Assembly: GCA_036004365.1 (NCBI GenBank)
Contig: DASYRN010000033.1
Coordinates: 1-64,000, forward strand
DNA length: 64,000 bases
Direction: 5' to 3'
DNA from: DP-36 sp036004365
Lineage (GTDB): Bacteria > Desulfobacterota > Binatia > UBA9968
Shown: one piece after another, positions 7,568-15,381 of the stretch
How the letters are laid out: every line of letters starts with the position of its first letter
How positions within the stretch are numbered: position 1 is the first letter of the stretch
Made by a program: the position numbers and the translations under genes
The notes under the pieces: model-generated
Told to the model about the DNA's origin: nothing
Database searches by the model: none
What the model saw: the letters and a program-made list of their open reading frames with translations, nothing else

Positions 7568-8680
7568 CTATGGCCGGCCCAGGGTATCCAGGAGCTTGAG
7601 GTGAATTCGCCTTACGCGCTCTACCTGCCCTTTGGCCGGGAATCTTTCGTAGAATCCTTCAGCGCGAAATTCCCGGGTAAGGTTTGACCAAGGCCTGAGG
7701 ATCTCTCTGAAAACTCGCGGTTCCCGCTGCTCTTCCCATGCCTGCACGAGCTTCCTGTCTCGGATCAGGTCACCGAAGACCCTAATGAGCGCTTTCAGGG
7801 TCACGTCGCGGGTAAACATGAATTTCTCATTATCTCCCCAGACTGAATCCATGACTTCGCGCACCGCCTTGAGATAGTCCCGAATCAACCCGTAGGCCCG
7901 GTCTGCTCTCATCTGCAGGTGTTCCTGGAAAAACTTCCTGTGGGCCTGGACCACTTTGTGAATCTCATTGAAAAGCTCGGATTGGAGAATCCATTTCTCC
8001 TGGCGGCTCCTTCCCCCCAGGCGGTTGATGCGATAGCGCAGCGGCGAGTCGCTCTCTTCGTAGAGCTGATTGACGAGTTTGGCGGCAAACTTCTTCTCCG
8101 GGGTTTCCCATGAGACCCTCTCGTAGAGGTCCACCAGATGGGATTTGTTGATCCGGGTATGGGTTGAGTTGATGATCACGAACATCTCGGTCGCGAAGTC
8201 GGCGCTCTTGCCGTCGAAGAGAACGCACGGGACCTCAACCTGATCCACGAGGTTGGGATGCTTCTCGCGAAAGAAATGGAGCGCCGCCAGGCGATGCTGC
8301 CCGTCGATCACAAGGAATTTCCCCTGCGGTTCGCTGAGGTGACCGACGGTGTCGGAAGAGTCCGACCGTCTGAACCTCAACACCTCGTCGGTGAAGATCA
8401 GGATCGTTCCGGGGATCAGCGGCTGGCTGACTGCGGTCTCGTAGAAGTTGACAATCTGGCCGATCTTTCTCCGATTCAGGATCCGCTGAAACGCCTTCTC
8501 GTTCTTCTCGATTCCCGCAATGAAGCGCGCCACCTCGTCGTCCCCCGGGTCTTCCGCTTCGATCTCTTCTCCCTCGTGGTAATAGCGGCTCGTAAACCGC
8601 ACCCGGTCGAGCAGCTCGGCCGCTTTATAGGGAATAAAATAGAACGTGCCTTCCTTTTGTCGAATGCGAGTCGCCAGCAT
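7568..8680 (-). CDS. Orphan DGQHR-domain (DndB-like) protein
   Basis: A 370-residue protein with the box VIDGQHRLAALHFF (DGQHR at residues 126-130), the hallmark of the DGQHR/DndB-like family, related in fold to ParB. Further family features are EMFVIINSTHTRINKSHLVDLY (N-S/T-x-T-x-I-N pattern) and an N-terminal segment TFYFIPYKAAELLDRVRF. DndB is the regulator of DNA phosphorothioation, but no dndA/C/D/E, restriction or pgl/brx gene is near, so the protein stands alone. The C-terminal third is helical with an LREFRAEGFYERFPAKGQ-like tail. The start is the ATG at 8680. Function unknown; it may be a remnant or solitary member of a defence or mobile cassette. Confidence 0.7.
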   Translation of the reverse strand: MLATRIRQKEGTFYFIPYKAAELLDRVRFTSRYYHEGEEIEAEDPGDDEVARFIAGIEKNEKAFQRILNRRKIGQIVNFYETAVSQPLIPGTILIFTDEVLRFRRSDSSDTVGHLSEPQGKFLVIDGQHRLAALHFFREKHPNLVDQVEVPCVLFDGKSADFATEMFVIINSTHTRINKSHLVDLYERVSWETPEKKFAAKLVNQLYEESDSPLRYRINRLGGRSRQEKWILQSELFNEIHKVVQAHRKFFQEHLQMRADRAYGLIRDYLKAVREVMDSVWGDNEKFMFTRDVTLKALIRVFGDLIRDRKLVQAWEEQREPRVFREILRPWSNLTREFRAEGFYERFPAKGQVERVRRIHLKLLDTLGRP

Positions 8681-8834
8681 GGGTTATCCCCTACTCTGGA
8701 TTACTTCTTTGCGAACTGTTATGGAAGCTTTCATCGATAAAATCCCCTACCTGAAATTTTCCTTTGAGCCTAGGTCCGTCAGATTCCATCCACACGTATC
8801 TTCTACAATTTCACGTTGCTGTCAAACTCTAACC

Positions 8835-8896
8835 GTTCAATGCGTTCAAATAGTTCAAGACGTTCAAGTCGTCAAGCGGTTTGAACGTTTTAAACG
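8835..8896. repeat. GTTCAA array with exact 9-base period
   Basis: GTTCAA occurs at 8835, 8844, 8853 and 8862 and the variant GTCAAG at 8871, all exactly 9 bases apart. The inverted unit TTGAAC follows at 8881 and TTAAAC at 8890, again 9 apart, so the array could fold back on itself. The end overlaps the stop codon of the molybdenum hydroxylase gene (8890-8892). Confidence 0.75.
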
Positions 8897-11184
8897 GCCT
8901 CTTTCCGACGAAGCGCGCGCCAGACTTTTTCCGGCGTGATCGGGAGATCGCAGAAGCGAATCCCTACAGCTTGTGACACGGCATTGGCGATGGCCGAGGC
9001 GACGTGCAAAAGGCCTCCCTCACCCATTCCTTTCGATCCGAACGGGCCTGGGCCGTTCTCGTTTTGTATAAGGGCCGAGGAAAATTCCTTGGGCAGGTCG
9101 CGGAACGCGGGGACGCGGTAGTCAATCAAATTGGGGTTCAATAACTGACCGTCCTGGTAAATCATCTGTTCAAAAAGCGTATGGCCGAGTCCGAAGACGA
9201 CACCGCCTTCATCCTGTCCCTCGCATTGGACTGGGTTGATCGCTCTTCCCACGTCGGCCGCGGAGACATATTTATGCACGCGTATCTCTCCGGTCTGCCG
9301 GTCCACCTCGACCTCCGCCCCACCCCAACCGACCTCCCAAAAAGTCGTCGTCGCTCCAAGAGCGGCCTTTTTGGTCCTGACGTCCCGGTAAATTCCCTTG
9401 CCGATGATCTCTCCTGCGTTGCTCCCGAAGGACTCCGTGATGATGTCACTGTAGGAAACCGCCTTGCCCTTGGAGTGGACCTTCCCCTCTTTGAGTTTCA
9501 ATTCAGCCGCCTTATAGCCTAAAACCTTCGCCGCAGCCTCCAGGAGCTGCTCCTTCACATCTCGCGCCGCCCGCTGCACCGCCAGTCCCATGACCGTCAT
9601 CGAGCTGCTGGCGCTCGTTGAAACATCGTAGGGCGTCACATCCGTGTCGATCTGAGCCACGGAGATCTGGTCCAAATTCAGTGACAATTCCTCGGCCACC
9701 ACCTGGCTAAGAGCGGTCCTGGAACCTTGGCCGATCTCCACGGTGCCGGTTAAGAGCACCACACTTCCATCCGACAACATTTTCACCGTGGCGCCGGCGA
9801 CCTTAAACGTTCCCCCTCCGTCTTTGAGACAAACGCTTAGACCCTTACCTCTGTTAGGCTTCGAGGCTGTCTTCCAGTCGAGCGCTTTCGCGACCTTCAG
9901 CAAGCCTTCCTTAAGATCACAGTCCACCACCGTGTCTCCGGGAGTATAAGGCTCACCCTTTTTGAGCAGGTTCTTGAGCCGGAGCTCAAGCGGATCCATG
10001 CCGAGCCGCTCCGCGATCAGATCGATATGCGACTCATAGGCCCAGGCGACCTGCACCGAGCCGAAGCCACGGAATGCTCCGGCAGGAACCGTGTTGGAGT
10101 AAACGCAATAAGCGTCCACCTTGACGTCGGGCAGGCGATAGGGCCCGAGGGCCCGATAACCGGCTTTTTGCGTGACCCTGGGCCCGGCATCGGCATAGGC
10201 GCCGGTGTTCATGTAGATCTCGCACTCTCGAGCTGTGAGCCGCCCGTCGGCCGTCAGACCGCTTTTGATTCTGATGCGGGCCGGATGGCGCGTGACCGTC
10301 TTGAAGCTCTCGCTCACCCCCATCACAAGCTTAACGGGCCGGCGCGCTTTCCATGAGAGCGCGGCGGCAATAGGCTCGGCCTTCACGTAGAGCTTGCCGC
10401 CGTAACCGCCACCCACGTAGGGCACCACCACGCGGACGTGGCTCTCCGGGAGATTAAAGATCCCCGCGAGCTGGCCCCGCAGTCCGAAAGGATCCTGGCA
10501 AGAGCTCCAGACCATCAAATGGTTCTGCTCAAACTGGGCCACCATGACATGGGGCTCCAACGAGTAGTGCTGGACCTTGGGAAAGCTGAAGGTGTCTTCG
10601 AAGACATACTTGGACTTACGAAAAGCCTCCGACACATTGCCGCGACTGTAGCCAAAATGAGAGCAGACATTCGTCCGCTTGAATTTTTCCGGCGCGCCGT
10701 AGCTTGAGCCGCGCAGCTCCGCCTTGCCGAACCATTGATCATGCACAAGAGGCGCCCCCTCGGCGATCGCCTCTTCTATGCTGGTCATTGTGGGAAGCTC
10801 CTCGTATTCGACCTCGATAAACTGCAGCGCCTCCTCCGCATGCCCCTCGTCCACGGCCAGTACTGCGGCCACTGGGTCGCCCGCGTACCTTACCTTGTCC
10901 GAAGCTACAATCGACTGATCCTTGTAAATCGCGCCGTAGCGGTAGTTGAGCCCTTTGAGATCTTCACGCGTGAGAACAGTGATAACGCCCGGCATCGCTT
11001 CCGCCTTGCTGGCGTCGATGCTCACGATCCGCGCATGGGGCACCGGGCTCCGCAAGATCTTGGCGAACGCCATTCCCGGAAGCACGATGTCGCCGGTGTA
11101 GACTGCCTTGCCCGTGACTTTCTCCGGGCCGTCGAGGCGAGTCGCTGACGTACCGGCAATTTTAAGAACTGGCAATGATCTCAT
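8890..11184 (-). CDS. Molybdenum hydroxylase large subunit (xanthine dehydrogenase / aldehyde oxidase family)
   Basis: A 764-residue protein with the whole molybdopterin-binding subunit: RLDGPEKVTGKAVYTGDI at the N-terminus, GGGYGGKLYVKAEP, GAFRGFGSVQ, VEIGQGSRTALSQVVAEE and, near the end, GSKGMGEGG with the catalytic Glu of the family. GAFRGFG is the xanthine-dehydrogenase style rather than the CO-dehydrogenase active loop (no AYRCSFR). Such subunits hydroxylate N-heterocycles, aldehydes or aromatic CoA esters, and normally work with a [2Fe-2S] subunit and a FAD subunit; neither is present here. It is last in a minus-strand run after ubiD and a zinc-ribbon gene, separated by 93 bases containing a repeat. 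Substrate unknown. Confidence 0.9.
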   Translation of the reverse strand: MRSLPVLKIAGTSATRLDGPEKVTGKAVYTGDIVLPGMAFAKILRSPVPHARIVSIDASKAEAMPGVITVLTREDLKGLNYRYGAIYKDQSIVASDKVRYAGDPVAAVLAVDEGHAEEALQFIEVEYEELPTMTSIEEAIAEGAPLVHDQWFGKAELRGSSYGAPEKFKRTNVCSHFGYSRGNVSEAFRKSKYVFEDTFSFPKVQHYSLEPHVMVAQFEQNHLMVWSSCQDPFGLRGQLAGIFNLPESHVRVVVPYVGGGYGGKLYVKAEPIAAALSWKARRPVKLVMGVSESFKTVTRHPARIRIKSGLTADGRLTARECEIYMNTGAYADAGPRVTQKAGYRALGPYRLPDVKVDAYCVYSNTVPAGAFRGFGSVQVAWAYESHIDLIAERLGMDPLELRLKNLLKKGEPYTPGDTVVDCDLKEGLLKVAKALDWKTASKPNRGKGLSVCLKDGGGTFKVAGATVKMLSDGSVVLLTGTVEIGQGSRTALSQVVAEELSLNLDQISVAQIDTDVTPYDVSTSASSSMTVMGLAVQRAARDVKEQLLEAAAKVLGYKAAELKLKEGKVHSKGKAVSYSDIITESFGSNAGEIIGKGIYRDVRTKKAALGATTTFWEVGWGGAEVEVDRQTGEIRVHKYVSAADVGRAINPVQCEGQDEGGVVFGLGHTLFEQMIYQDGQLLNPNLIDYRVPAFRDLPKEFSSALIQNENGPGPFGSKGMGEGGLLHVASAIANAVSQAVGIRFCDLPITPEKVWRALRRKEAV

Positions 11185-11205
11185 CGTGCTATTTCAGCCA
11201 CTGGT

Positions 11206-11274
11206 GAATCGAGAATCGAGGATTGCTATCTTCTATCCTCCACCCTCGATGCTCAGATTCTCTATTCTCGATTG
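11206..11274. repeat. Heptad-phased inverted repeat element (GAATCGA type)
   Basis: GAATCGA at 11206 and again at 11213, followed by inverted units TCTATTC at 11261 and TCGATTG at 11268, each 7 bases apart. AATCGAGAAT (11207-11216) and ATTCTCGATT (11264-11273) are a perfect 10-base inverted repeat. It fills the gap between the zinc-ribbon gene and the molybdenum hydroxylase gene. Confidence 0.7.
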
Positions 11275-11277
11275 TTT

Positions 11278-11424
11278 TTACTTCCGAATCCTCGGGCTAT
11301 CTTTTTCCGGAAAGTAAAGGTCACAGAAGGGACAGTGGAAATCCATGCCGGAGCCGAGCATATGGGGGTTGACGACAAAGATCTTCGTGCACTTCGGACA
11401 AGTCACCTCTACGGCCTGACCCAT
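11278..11424 (-). CDS. Small zinc-ribbon protein beside UbiD decarboxylase
   Basis: A 48-residue protein. The sequence begins MGQAVEVTCPKCTKIFVVN and continues with HCPFCDLYFPEK, giving two CPxC knuckles 19 residues apart, a classical zinc ribbon. ATG at 11424 is preceded by TGAGGTGA, a good ribosome site 5-8 bases upstream; stop TAA at 11278. It follows ubiD by 60 bases on the same strand. Small zinc-ribbon subunits (BsdD/VdcD type, about 75 residues) accompany some UbiD-type hydroxyarylic acid decarboxylases, so a subunit or assembly role is plausible but inferred; this one is shorter. It could also be a general rubredoxin-like or DNA-binding ribbon. Coding evidence is the start signal, the intact frame and the paired Cys motifs. 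Confidence 0.72.
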   Translation of the reverse strand: MGQAVEVTCPKCTKIFVVNPHMLGSGMDFHCPFCDLYFPEKDSPRIRK

Positions 11425-11432
11425 GATTCACC

Positions 11433-11486
11433 TCATTTACCTCTCCCTACCCTCTCCCTGCGAGGGAGAGGGAAAGGGTGAGGGTC
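11433..11486. repeat. Phased GGG hexad hairpin between ubiD and zinc-ribbon gene
   Basis: CCCTCTCCCT (11450-11459) and AGGGAGAGGG (11463-11472) form a perfect 10-base stem with a three-base loop; AGGG then recurs at 11463, 11469, 11475 and 11481, exactly 6 apart. It is the second copy of the element seen at 5826-5899. In the direction of transcription it lies just after the ubiD stop and could reduce read-through or stabilise the upstream message. Confidence 0.6.
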
Positions 11487-12933
11487 AGCACCAATAACTC
11501 GTGCGGTCGGTAGGGATATGCTGTAAAATTTCGCCGGGGATATAGTCTTCCAGCTTGATCCGCTCCATCGCTTCGTCAGGGCACTTCGAGACCGGCGAAA
11601 ACGGCCGGTCGAGCGGCCGGGTCGCGTCGATGATCATACCCGAGGTCTTGATCTCGTCGAGGAGCGACGGATCGAGAAAATTGCCCCGAAAAAGCGGCTG
11701 GAGGATCGACACCTGCCGGTGAGGCTGCACTCGGGTGGCGAGCGCCCACAGGATATCCGTCGGGTTGAAAACGTCGATATCGTCGTCGAACACGAAGACA
11801 TTCTTCGTGTGGTCGAACGTCAGCGCCGCGGCCGCAGCGCGCCCCGGATCCCCTTCCGACATCTTCTTCATCGAGATGAAGACATTGTAGTGAGCGTGGC
11901 GTCCTTGTTTGCAAACCGCCGTCACGCCCGAAACCGCCTCGCGGCAGCGCCTGAGATAAGCCCCTTCCCGGGGCAGATCCATCCAGGGCTTGTCGCCCTC
12001 CGGCGTAATGACCGACTGGTACATCCCGCCCTTGCGATAGTTGATCGCACGAACTTCGTAGTGGGCACAGGTCGTGTAGCGCTGAGGCCCGAGATAGCCG
12101 GGCGCCTCACCAAAAGGCCCTTCGACAACTCTTTTCCCTGGAACCAAGGCACCTTCGATCACGATCTCCGCGTCCGCAGGAATCAAGAGGTCGTCGCCCC
12201 AAGTTTCCGATGGCGTCAGACGCAAGGGCTCGCGCAGGTAACCACCGATCACGTCGTATTCGCTGACTTCGAACGGCCCGCTATAGCAGGCCCCCATGTG
12301 GTAGGCGGGATGATGGCCGAGCACGGTCGCGACCGGACATTCCATCTTGTTCTCCTCGTGGTCACGGAAGATCCGCCAGAGGTGGCGCGGCGAGGCGTAG
12401 CAGGCGGCGGTATTCTTCGACTTGACCTCCATCCGGTGATACGAGCAGTTATAGATCTTGCTCTTTCTGTCCCGCGTAATGGTGGAGAGTACGATGTAAG
12501 GGCCACCGTCCATCTCGTGATGGCGCATAATCGGAAGCTCGAAAAGATCCACGTCGCGGCCGACCTTGACCACTTCCTTGACCGGCGCTTCTTTTTTCTC
12601 GATCACGACCGGCGGAATCCGGTGCTCTTCCATCTCCAAACAGGTCTCGGCCATCTGGGGTCGAGGCGTATCCTTCGGAAGACCGAGCGCGATCTGAGCC
12701 TTGCGTTGCGAGATCTCGCAGTTCATGACGAGCTTGAAATCGTTGCTGGTGCGCCCGTGGAGGTTGAGGGGCTTGTCAAAGATGAGAATAGGAAATTTCT
12801 TCATCGCACCGAGATGTTTGATGATCGCGGTCACGTCGTAATGCGCAGGATCGACCTCTTTAGTGATATGGACGATCTCGTTGGGAATCTCTCTCTTACA
12901 ATCTTCCAAAAACGTTCTGAGACTTTTCGCCAT
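11485..12933 (-). CDS. ubiD: UbiD-family prenyl-FMN-dependent decarboxylase
   Basis: A 482-residue UbiD-family protein; the family (de)carboxylates aromatic, heteroaromatic or polyene acids using prenylated FMN. Characteristic parts are LRTFLEDCKRE at the N-terminus, NCSYHRMEVKSKNTAACY (cofactor-binding Asn/Arg region), VEGPFGEAPGYLG with the conserved E of the E-R-E network, and the C-terminal KCPDEAMERIKL. Presence in a catabolic run with amidohydrolases and a molybdenum hydroxylase points to degradation of an aromatic or heteroaromatic acid rather than ubiquinone synthesis (inference). No ubiX for prenyl-FMN synthesis is in the window. The symbol marks the family only. Confidence 0.9.
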   Translation of the reverse strand: MAKSLRTFLEDCKREIPNEIVHITKEVDPAHYDVTAIIKHLGAMKKFPILIFDKPLNLHGRTSNDFKLVMNCEISQRKAQIALGLPKDTPRPQMAETCLEMEEHRIPPVVIEKKEAPVKEVVKVGRDVDLFELPIMRHHEMDGGPYIVLSTITRDRKSKIYNCSYHRMEVKSKNTAACYASPRHLWRIFRDHEENKMECPVATVLGHHPAYHMGACYSGPFEVSEYDVIGGYLREPLRLTPSETWGDDLLIPADAEIVIEGALVPGKRVVEGPFGEAPGYLGPQRYTTCAHYEVRAINYRKGGMYQSVITPEGDKPWMDLPREGAYLRRCREAVSGVTAVCKQGRHAHYNVFISMKKMSEGDPGRAAAAALTFDHTKNVFVFDDDIDVFNPTDILWALATRVQPHRQVSILQPLFRGNFLDPSLLDEIKTSGMIIDATRPLDRPFSPVSKCPDEAMERIKLEDYIPGEILQHIPTDRTSYWC

Positions 12934-13094
12934 GAAGCCCTCCGTAGATTTGTTTATTCAAAAATTTATACACATTCCTACATCGAGTTTCATTCGATTG
13001 TCAACGAGCGGAGCCCTTACCCCATATCCTAGCCTTCTGTCGCAAGGCGAAAAAGAACTCTCGACTGGAACTTTGCAAAATGGCGGAGCCTTAG

Positions 13095-14222
13095 TTACTC
13101 GTGCTTTCCCGTGGTTTCTCTGACTCCGGCGTCTAGCTTGAAGAGCTGGATGAGGTTTTTGCCGAGGATTTTTTCTTTGTCTTCGTCCGAAAGACCTGCC
13201 ATCGCCTTGATGGGCTCGACCGTTCTGGGCCAGGTGGAGATGGCGTCTCCATGATCAAAGTCGCTGCCAATGATGATGTTGTGCTCTGGCCAGACCTTTA
13301 CGATCTCCGGTAGATAGCTTTCCCAGGAGACCGCCGCGATGTAAAACTGACGAAAGTATTCGCTGGGCGATTTCTTGATCTTCTCCTCCCCTTTGAAGAA
13401 CGTCCGCACCGCGGAAGAAACAGGCGCCTGTGCGGGCACGTGATGATCCAGAGTCGCCATCAGCCAAGGCACCCAGCCAATGCCACCCTCGAAGAAGGCG
13501 AATCTCAAGTTCGGAAAACGATCCAGCATGCCGCTGAAGATGAGCCGTGCGGCCGTTACCATGTAAGTCAGGGGAAAGCCAAGCGCCGTGGGAAAAAGTG
13601 GAAAGCCCTGGTACCGCTCGCTCCCAATCAACCAAGGATGGCTGTACTGGGCCTCAAAGACGCGCGCGCCTGGATGGACGAGAATCGGAATGTCCAGGCG
13701 GCAGGCCTCTTCATAGAATGGCCACAAGACCTCGGCGTCCAGGTCGCCGTCTTCGTACCCACCGCTCAGCTTCACCGCTTTGAGCCCGAGACCCTCCACG
13801 GCGCGTCTCAGCTCGCGCACGGCCTCCTTGACGTCCGGCAGATAGACCCAGGCAACGCCGATAAAACAATCCTGCCGCGCAATATCCTCGGCAACCGTAT
13901 CATTGTAGGCACGAGCCAATTGCCGTCCGAGTTCCGGGTTCAACTCATAGATCAGTTGGCGGTTATCAGGAATCAGGACCTGAATATCAAAACCATCCTT
14001 TTTCATGTACTCGCGGCGGATATCAAGGTTCCATCGCCCTTCCTTGAAAGAATGGACGAGTTTTCCGTCTCGGTAGTAGGAGGCGACCTTTCCAGGAACC
14101 CGTTCGCCAAACCTAATGTACTTGCCGTCATCTTCACCAATCTCGACATAACCCCGTCCTGGGTGCGAGACGCGCTCGATAAAGCGCAGCGGCCAGTAGT
14201 GTGTGTCTCCGTCTATGTACAT
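13095..14222 (-). CDS. Amidohydrolase-2 (ACMSD-like) family metal hydrolase/decarboxylase
   Basis: A 375-residue TIM-barrel protein of the amidohydrolase-2 family. Metal ligands are likely in DGDTHYWP (D-x-H near residue 6-8), PILVHPGARV (HP) and IIGSDFDHGD (D). Family members either hydrolyse C-N bonds or decarboxylate aromatic acids without cofactor (ACMS, gamma-resorcylate or 5-carboxyvanillate decarboxylases). LPEIVKVWPEHNIIIGSD and NLRFAFFEGGIGWVPW are typical of the group. It lies downstream of a binding-protein gene with a 49-base gap and upstream of ubiD (161-base gap). Substrate unknown. It is clearly different in sequence from the second copy at 15382-16476. Confidence 0.85.
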   Translation of the reverse strand: MYIDGDTHYWPLRFIERVSHPGRGYVEIGEDDGKYIRFGERVPGKVASYYRDGKLVHSFKEGRWNLDIRREYMKKDGFDIQVLIPDNRQLIYELNPELGRQLARAYNDTVAEDIARQDCFIGVAWVYLPDVKEAVRELRRAVEGLGLKAVKLSGGYEDGDLDAEVLWPFYEEACRLDIPILVHPGARVFEAQYSHPWLIGSERYQGFPLFPTALGFPLTYMVTAARLIFSGMLDRFPNLRFAFFEGGIGWVPWLMATLDHHVPAQAPVSSAVRTFFKGEEKIKKSPSEYFRQFYIAAVSWESYLPEIVKVWPEHNIIIGSDFDHGDAISTWPRTVEPIKAMAGLSDEDKEKILGKNLIQLFKLDAGVRETTGKHE

Positions 14223-14271
14223 GAAAACCCGCCGTCGGCCTCTCGTGAGAGTATCTCGCTCATCGCGCGTC

Positions 14272-15282
14272 CTACTTGACGGAATAGCTCTTGTAAACAG
14301 CGTCGATGAAGCCGCTCTCGTCGAGTTTTCTTAAAAAGCGGTCGTCTACAAGCTCCTCGACCTTTACTTTCTCCACATTGGGATTGCGCAATTTCATCAA
14401 CCGGTGGATATTTCTCAGCCCGGCCAATGTGGGATAAGGCTTTCGATCCAAGCCGAATAGAACGTCTTTGTATCCCTCCTCGGCTTCCTGATCGCCTATT
14501 CTAAGATAGCGTTTGAGGATACCGAGGGCCGTCGATTTATTGGCCGGCCCCAGGATGAAGGCTTCGCTCTCTAAGAGCGCTTTCAGGATATTCTCGATGC
14601 TCTGCGGATTCTTTTGGATGTAGCTTCCTCGCGCTACGACTCCGACGCTCGAAATCGGAATGTTGAGCTTGCTGAGTTCTACCAGCGTCGGGAACCCCTT
14701 TTCCCGGAGAGGGCGGCTCATCACCCCATCCAACACCGTCGCGTCGATGGTTCCAACCATCAGTGCCTGCGCGAGAACGGATTGATCTCCCGCGGCTATT
14801 AAACTAATGTTATCCCGGTTGGGGTCCATCCCAAAGTGTTCCAGGGCTAAAATAGCCGCCATCCAAACCGTTCCGCCCAGACTTTGGACGCCGAACTTTT
14901 TCCCCCGCAAGTCCTCGGGCGTTTTAATGCCGGGCCGAACCACGAGGTCGTAAGTAACGTGGTTGGTAAAGGCCGCCAGAATTTTCAGGTCTGCTCCGCC
15001 TGCAGCCGCTCCCAACACCGCAGTGCCACCCGTGTAACCAATTTGAATATCTCCTGAAGTCAATGCCGCAACGAGCGTCGGCGCTTGTCGGATGAAAATA
15101 ACTTCAGATGGGACAGCGTACTTAGAAAAAAAACCCTGCTCTTTGGCCACCCAGAGAGGCAGGACTCTCGCGTTCATCGCCGCGTGGGCAATGACGTGCT
15201 TGGCAGGCGCAGAGCCTGCCTGGGACAAGCCTTGACCCCAGATAACAAACGCAGCGAAAACGATCCCGATCGCCTTACCCAT
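14272..15282 (-). CDS. ABC transporter substrate-binding protein, NitT/TauT (NMT1/THI5) type
   Basis: A 336-residue periplasmic binding protein with an N-terminal signal peptide (hydrophobic VFAAFVIWGQGL, cleavage near AGSA). AKEQGFFSKY, ALTSGDIQIGYTGGTA and LRGKKFGVQSLGGTVW are hallmarks of the nitrate/taurine/thiamine-precursor binding family. There is no permease or ATPase gene next to it, so it is an orphan binding protein that must share a transporter encoded elsewhere, or act as a sensor. It is paired with the amidohydrolase-2 gene downstream. Confidence 0.87.
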   Translation of the reverse strand: MGKAIGIVFAAFVIWGQGLSQAGSAPAKHVIAHAAMNARVLPLWVAKEQGFFSKYAVPSEVIFIRQAPTLVAALTSGDIQIGYTGGTAVLGAAAGGADLKILAAFTNHVTYDLVVRPGIKTPEDLRGKKFGVQSLGGTVWMAAILALEHFGMDPNRDNISLIAAGDQSVLAQALMVGTIDATVLDGVMSRPLREKGFPTLVELSKLNIPISSVGVVARGSYIQKNPQSIENILKALLESEAFILGPANKSTALGILKRYLRIGDQEAEEGYKDVLFGLDRKPYPTLAGLRNIHRLMKLRNPNVEKVKVEELVDDRFLRKLDESGFIDAVYKSYSVK

Positions 15283-15359
15283 AGGACCCTCCTTCCGCCG
15301 CGGCCCCGTTTGGCACCGTCGGTCAAATCGCTGCCGGCACCGGGTGGCACAAGAATTTC

Positions 15360-15375
15360 ACAGGGTGCGCCCTGT
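15360..15375. other. Short hairpin after amidohydrolase gene
   Basis: ACAGGG, loop TGCG, then CCCTGT: a perfect 6-base stem 7 bases beyond the stop of the amidohydrolase gene on the minus strand. No T-tract follows, so it may be a weak pause or message-end structure rather than a true terminator. Confidence 0.35.
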
Positions 15376-15381
15376 CCGCGC

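Noticed and set aside
8832..8897. Possible CRISPR-like array
   Set aside because: Units are 6 bases with 3-base spacing, no spacers and no cas genes; it is a short phased tandem repeat.
11719..13032. 437-codon frame on the plus strand
   Set aside because: It is antisense to ubiD, whose motifs are unambiguous; a mirror frame caused by codon bias.
13440..14279. 279-codon frame on the plus strand
   Set aside because: Antisense to the amidohydrolase-2 gene with clear metal motifs.
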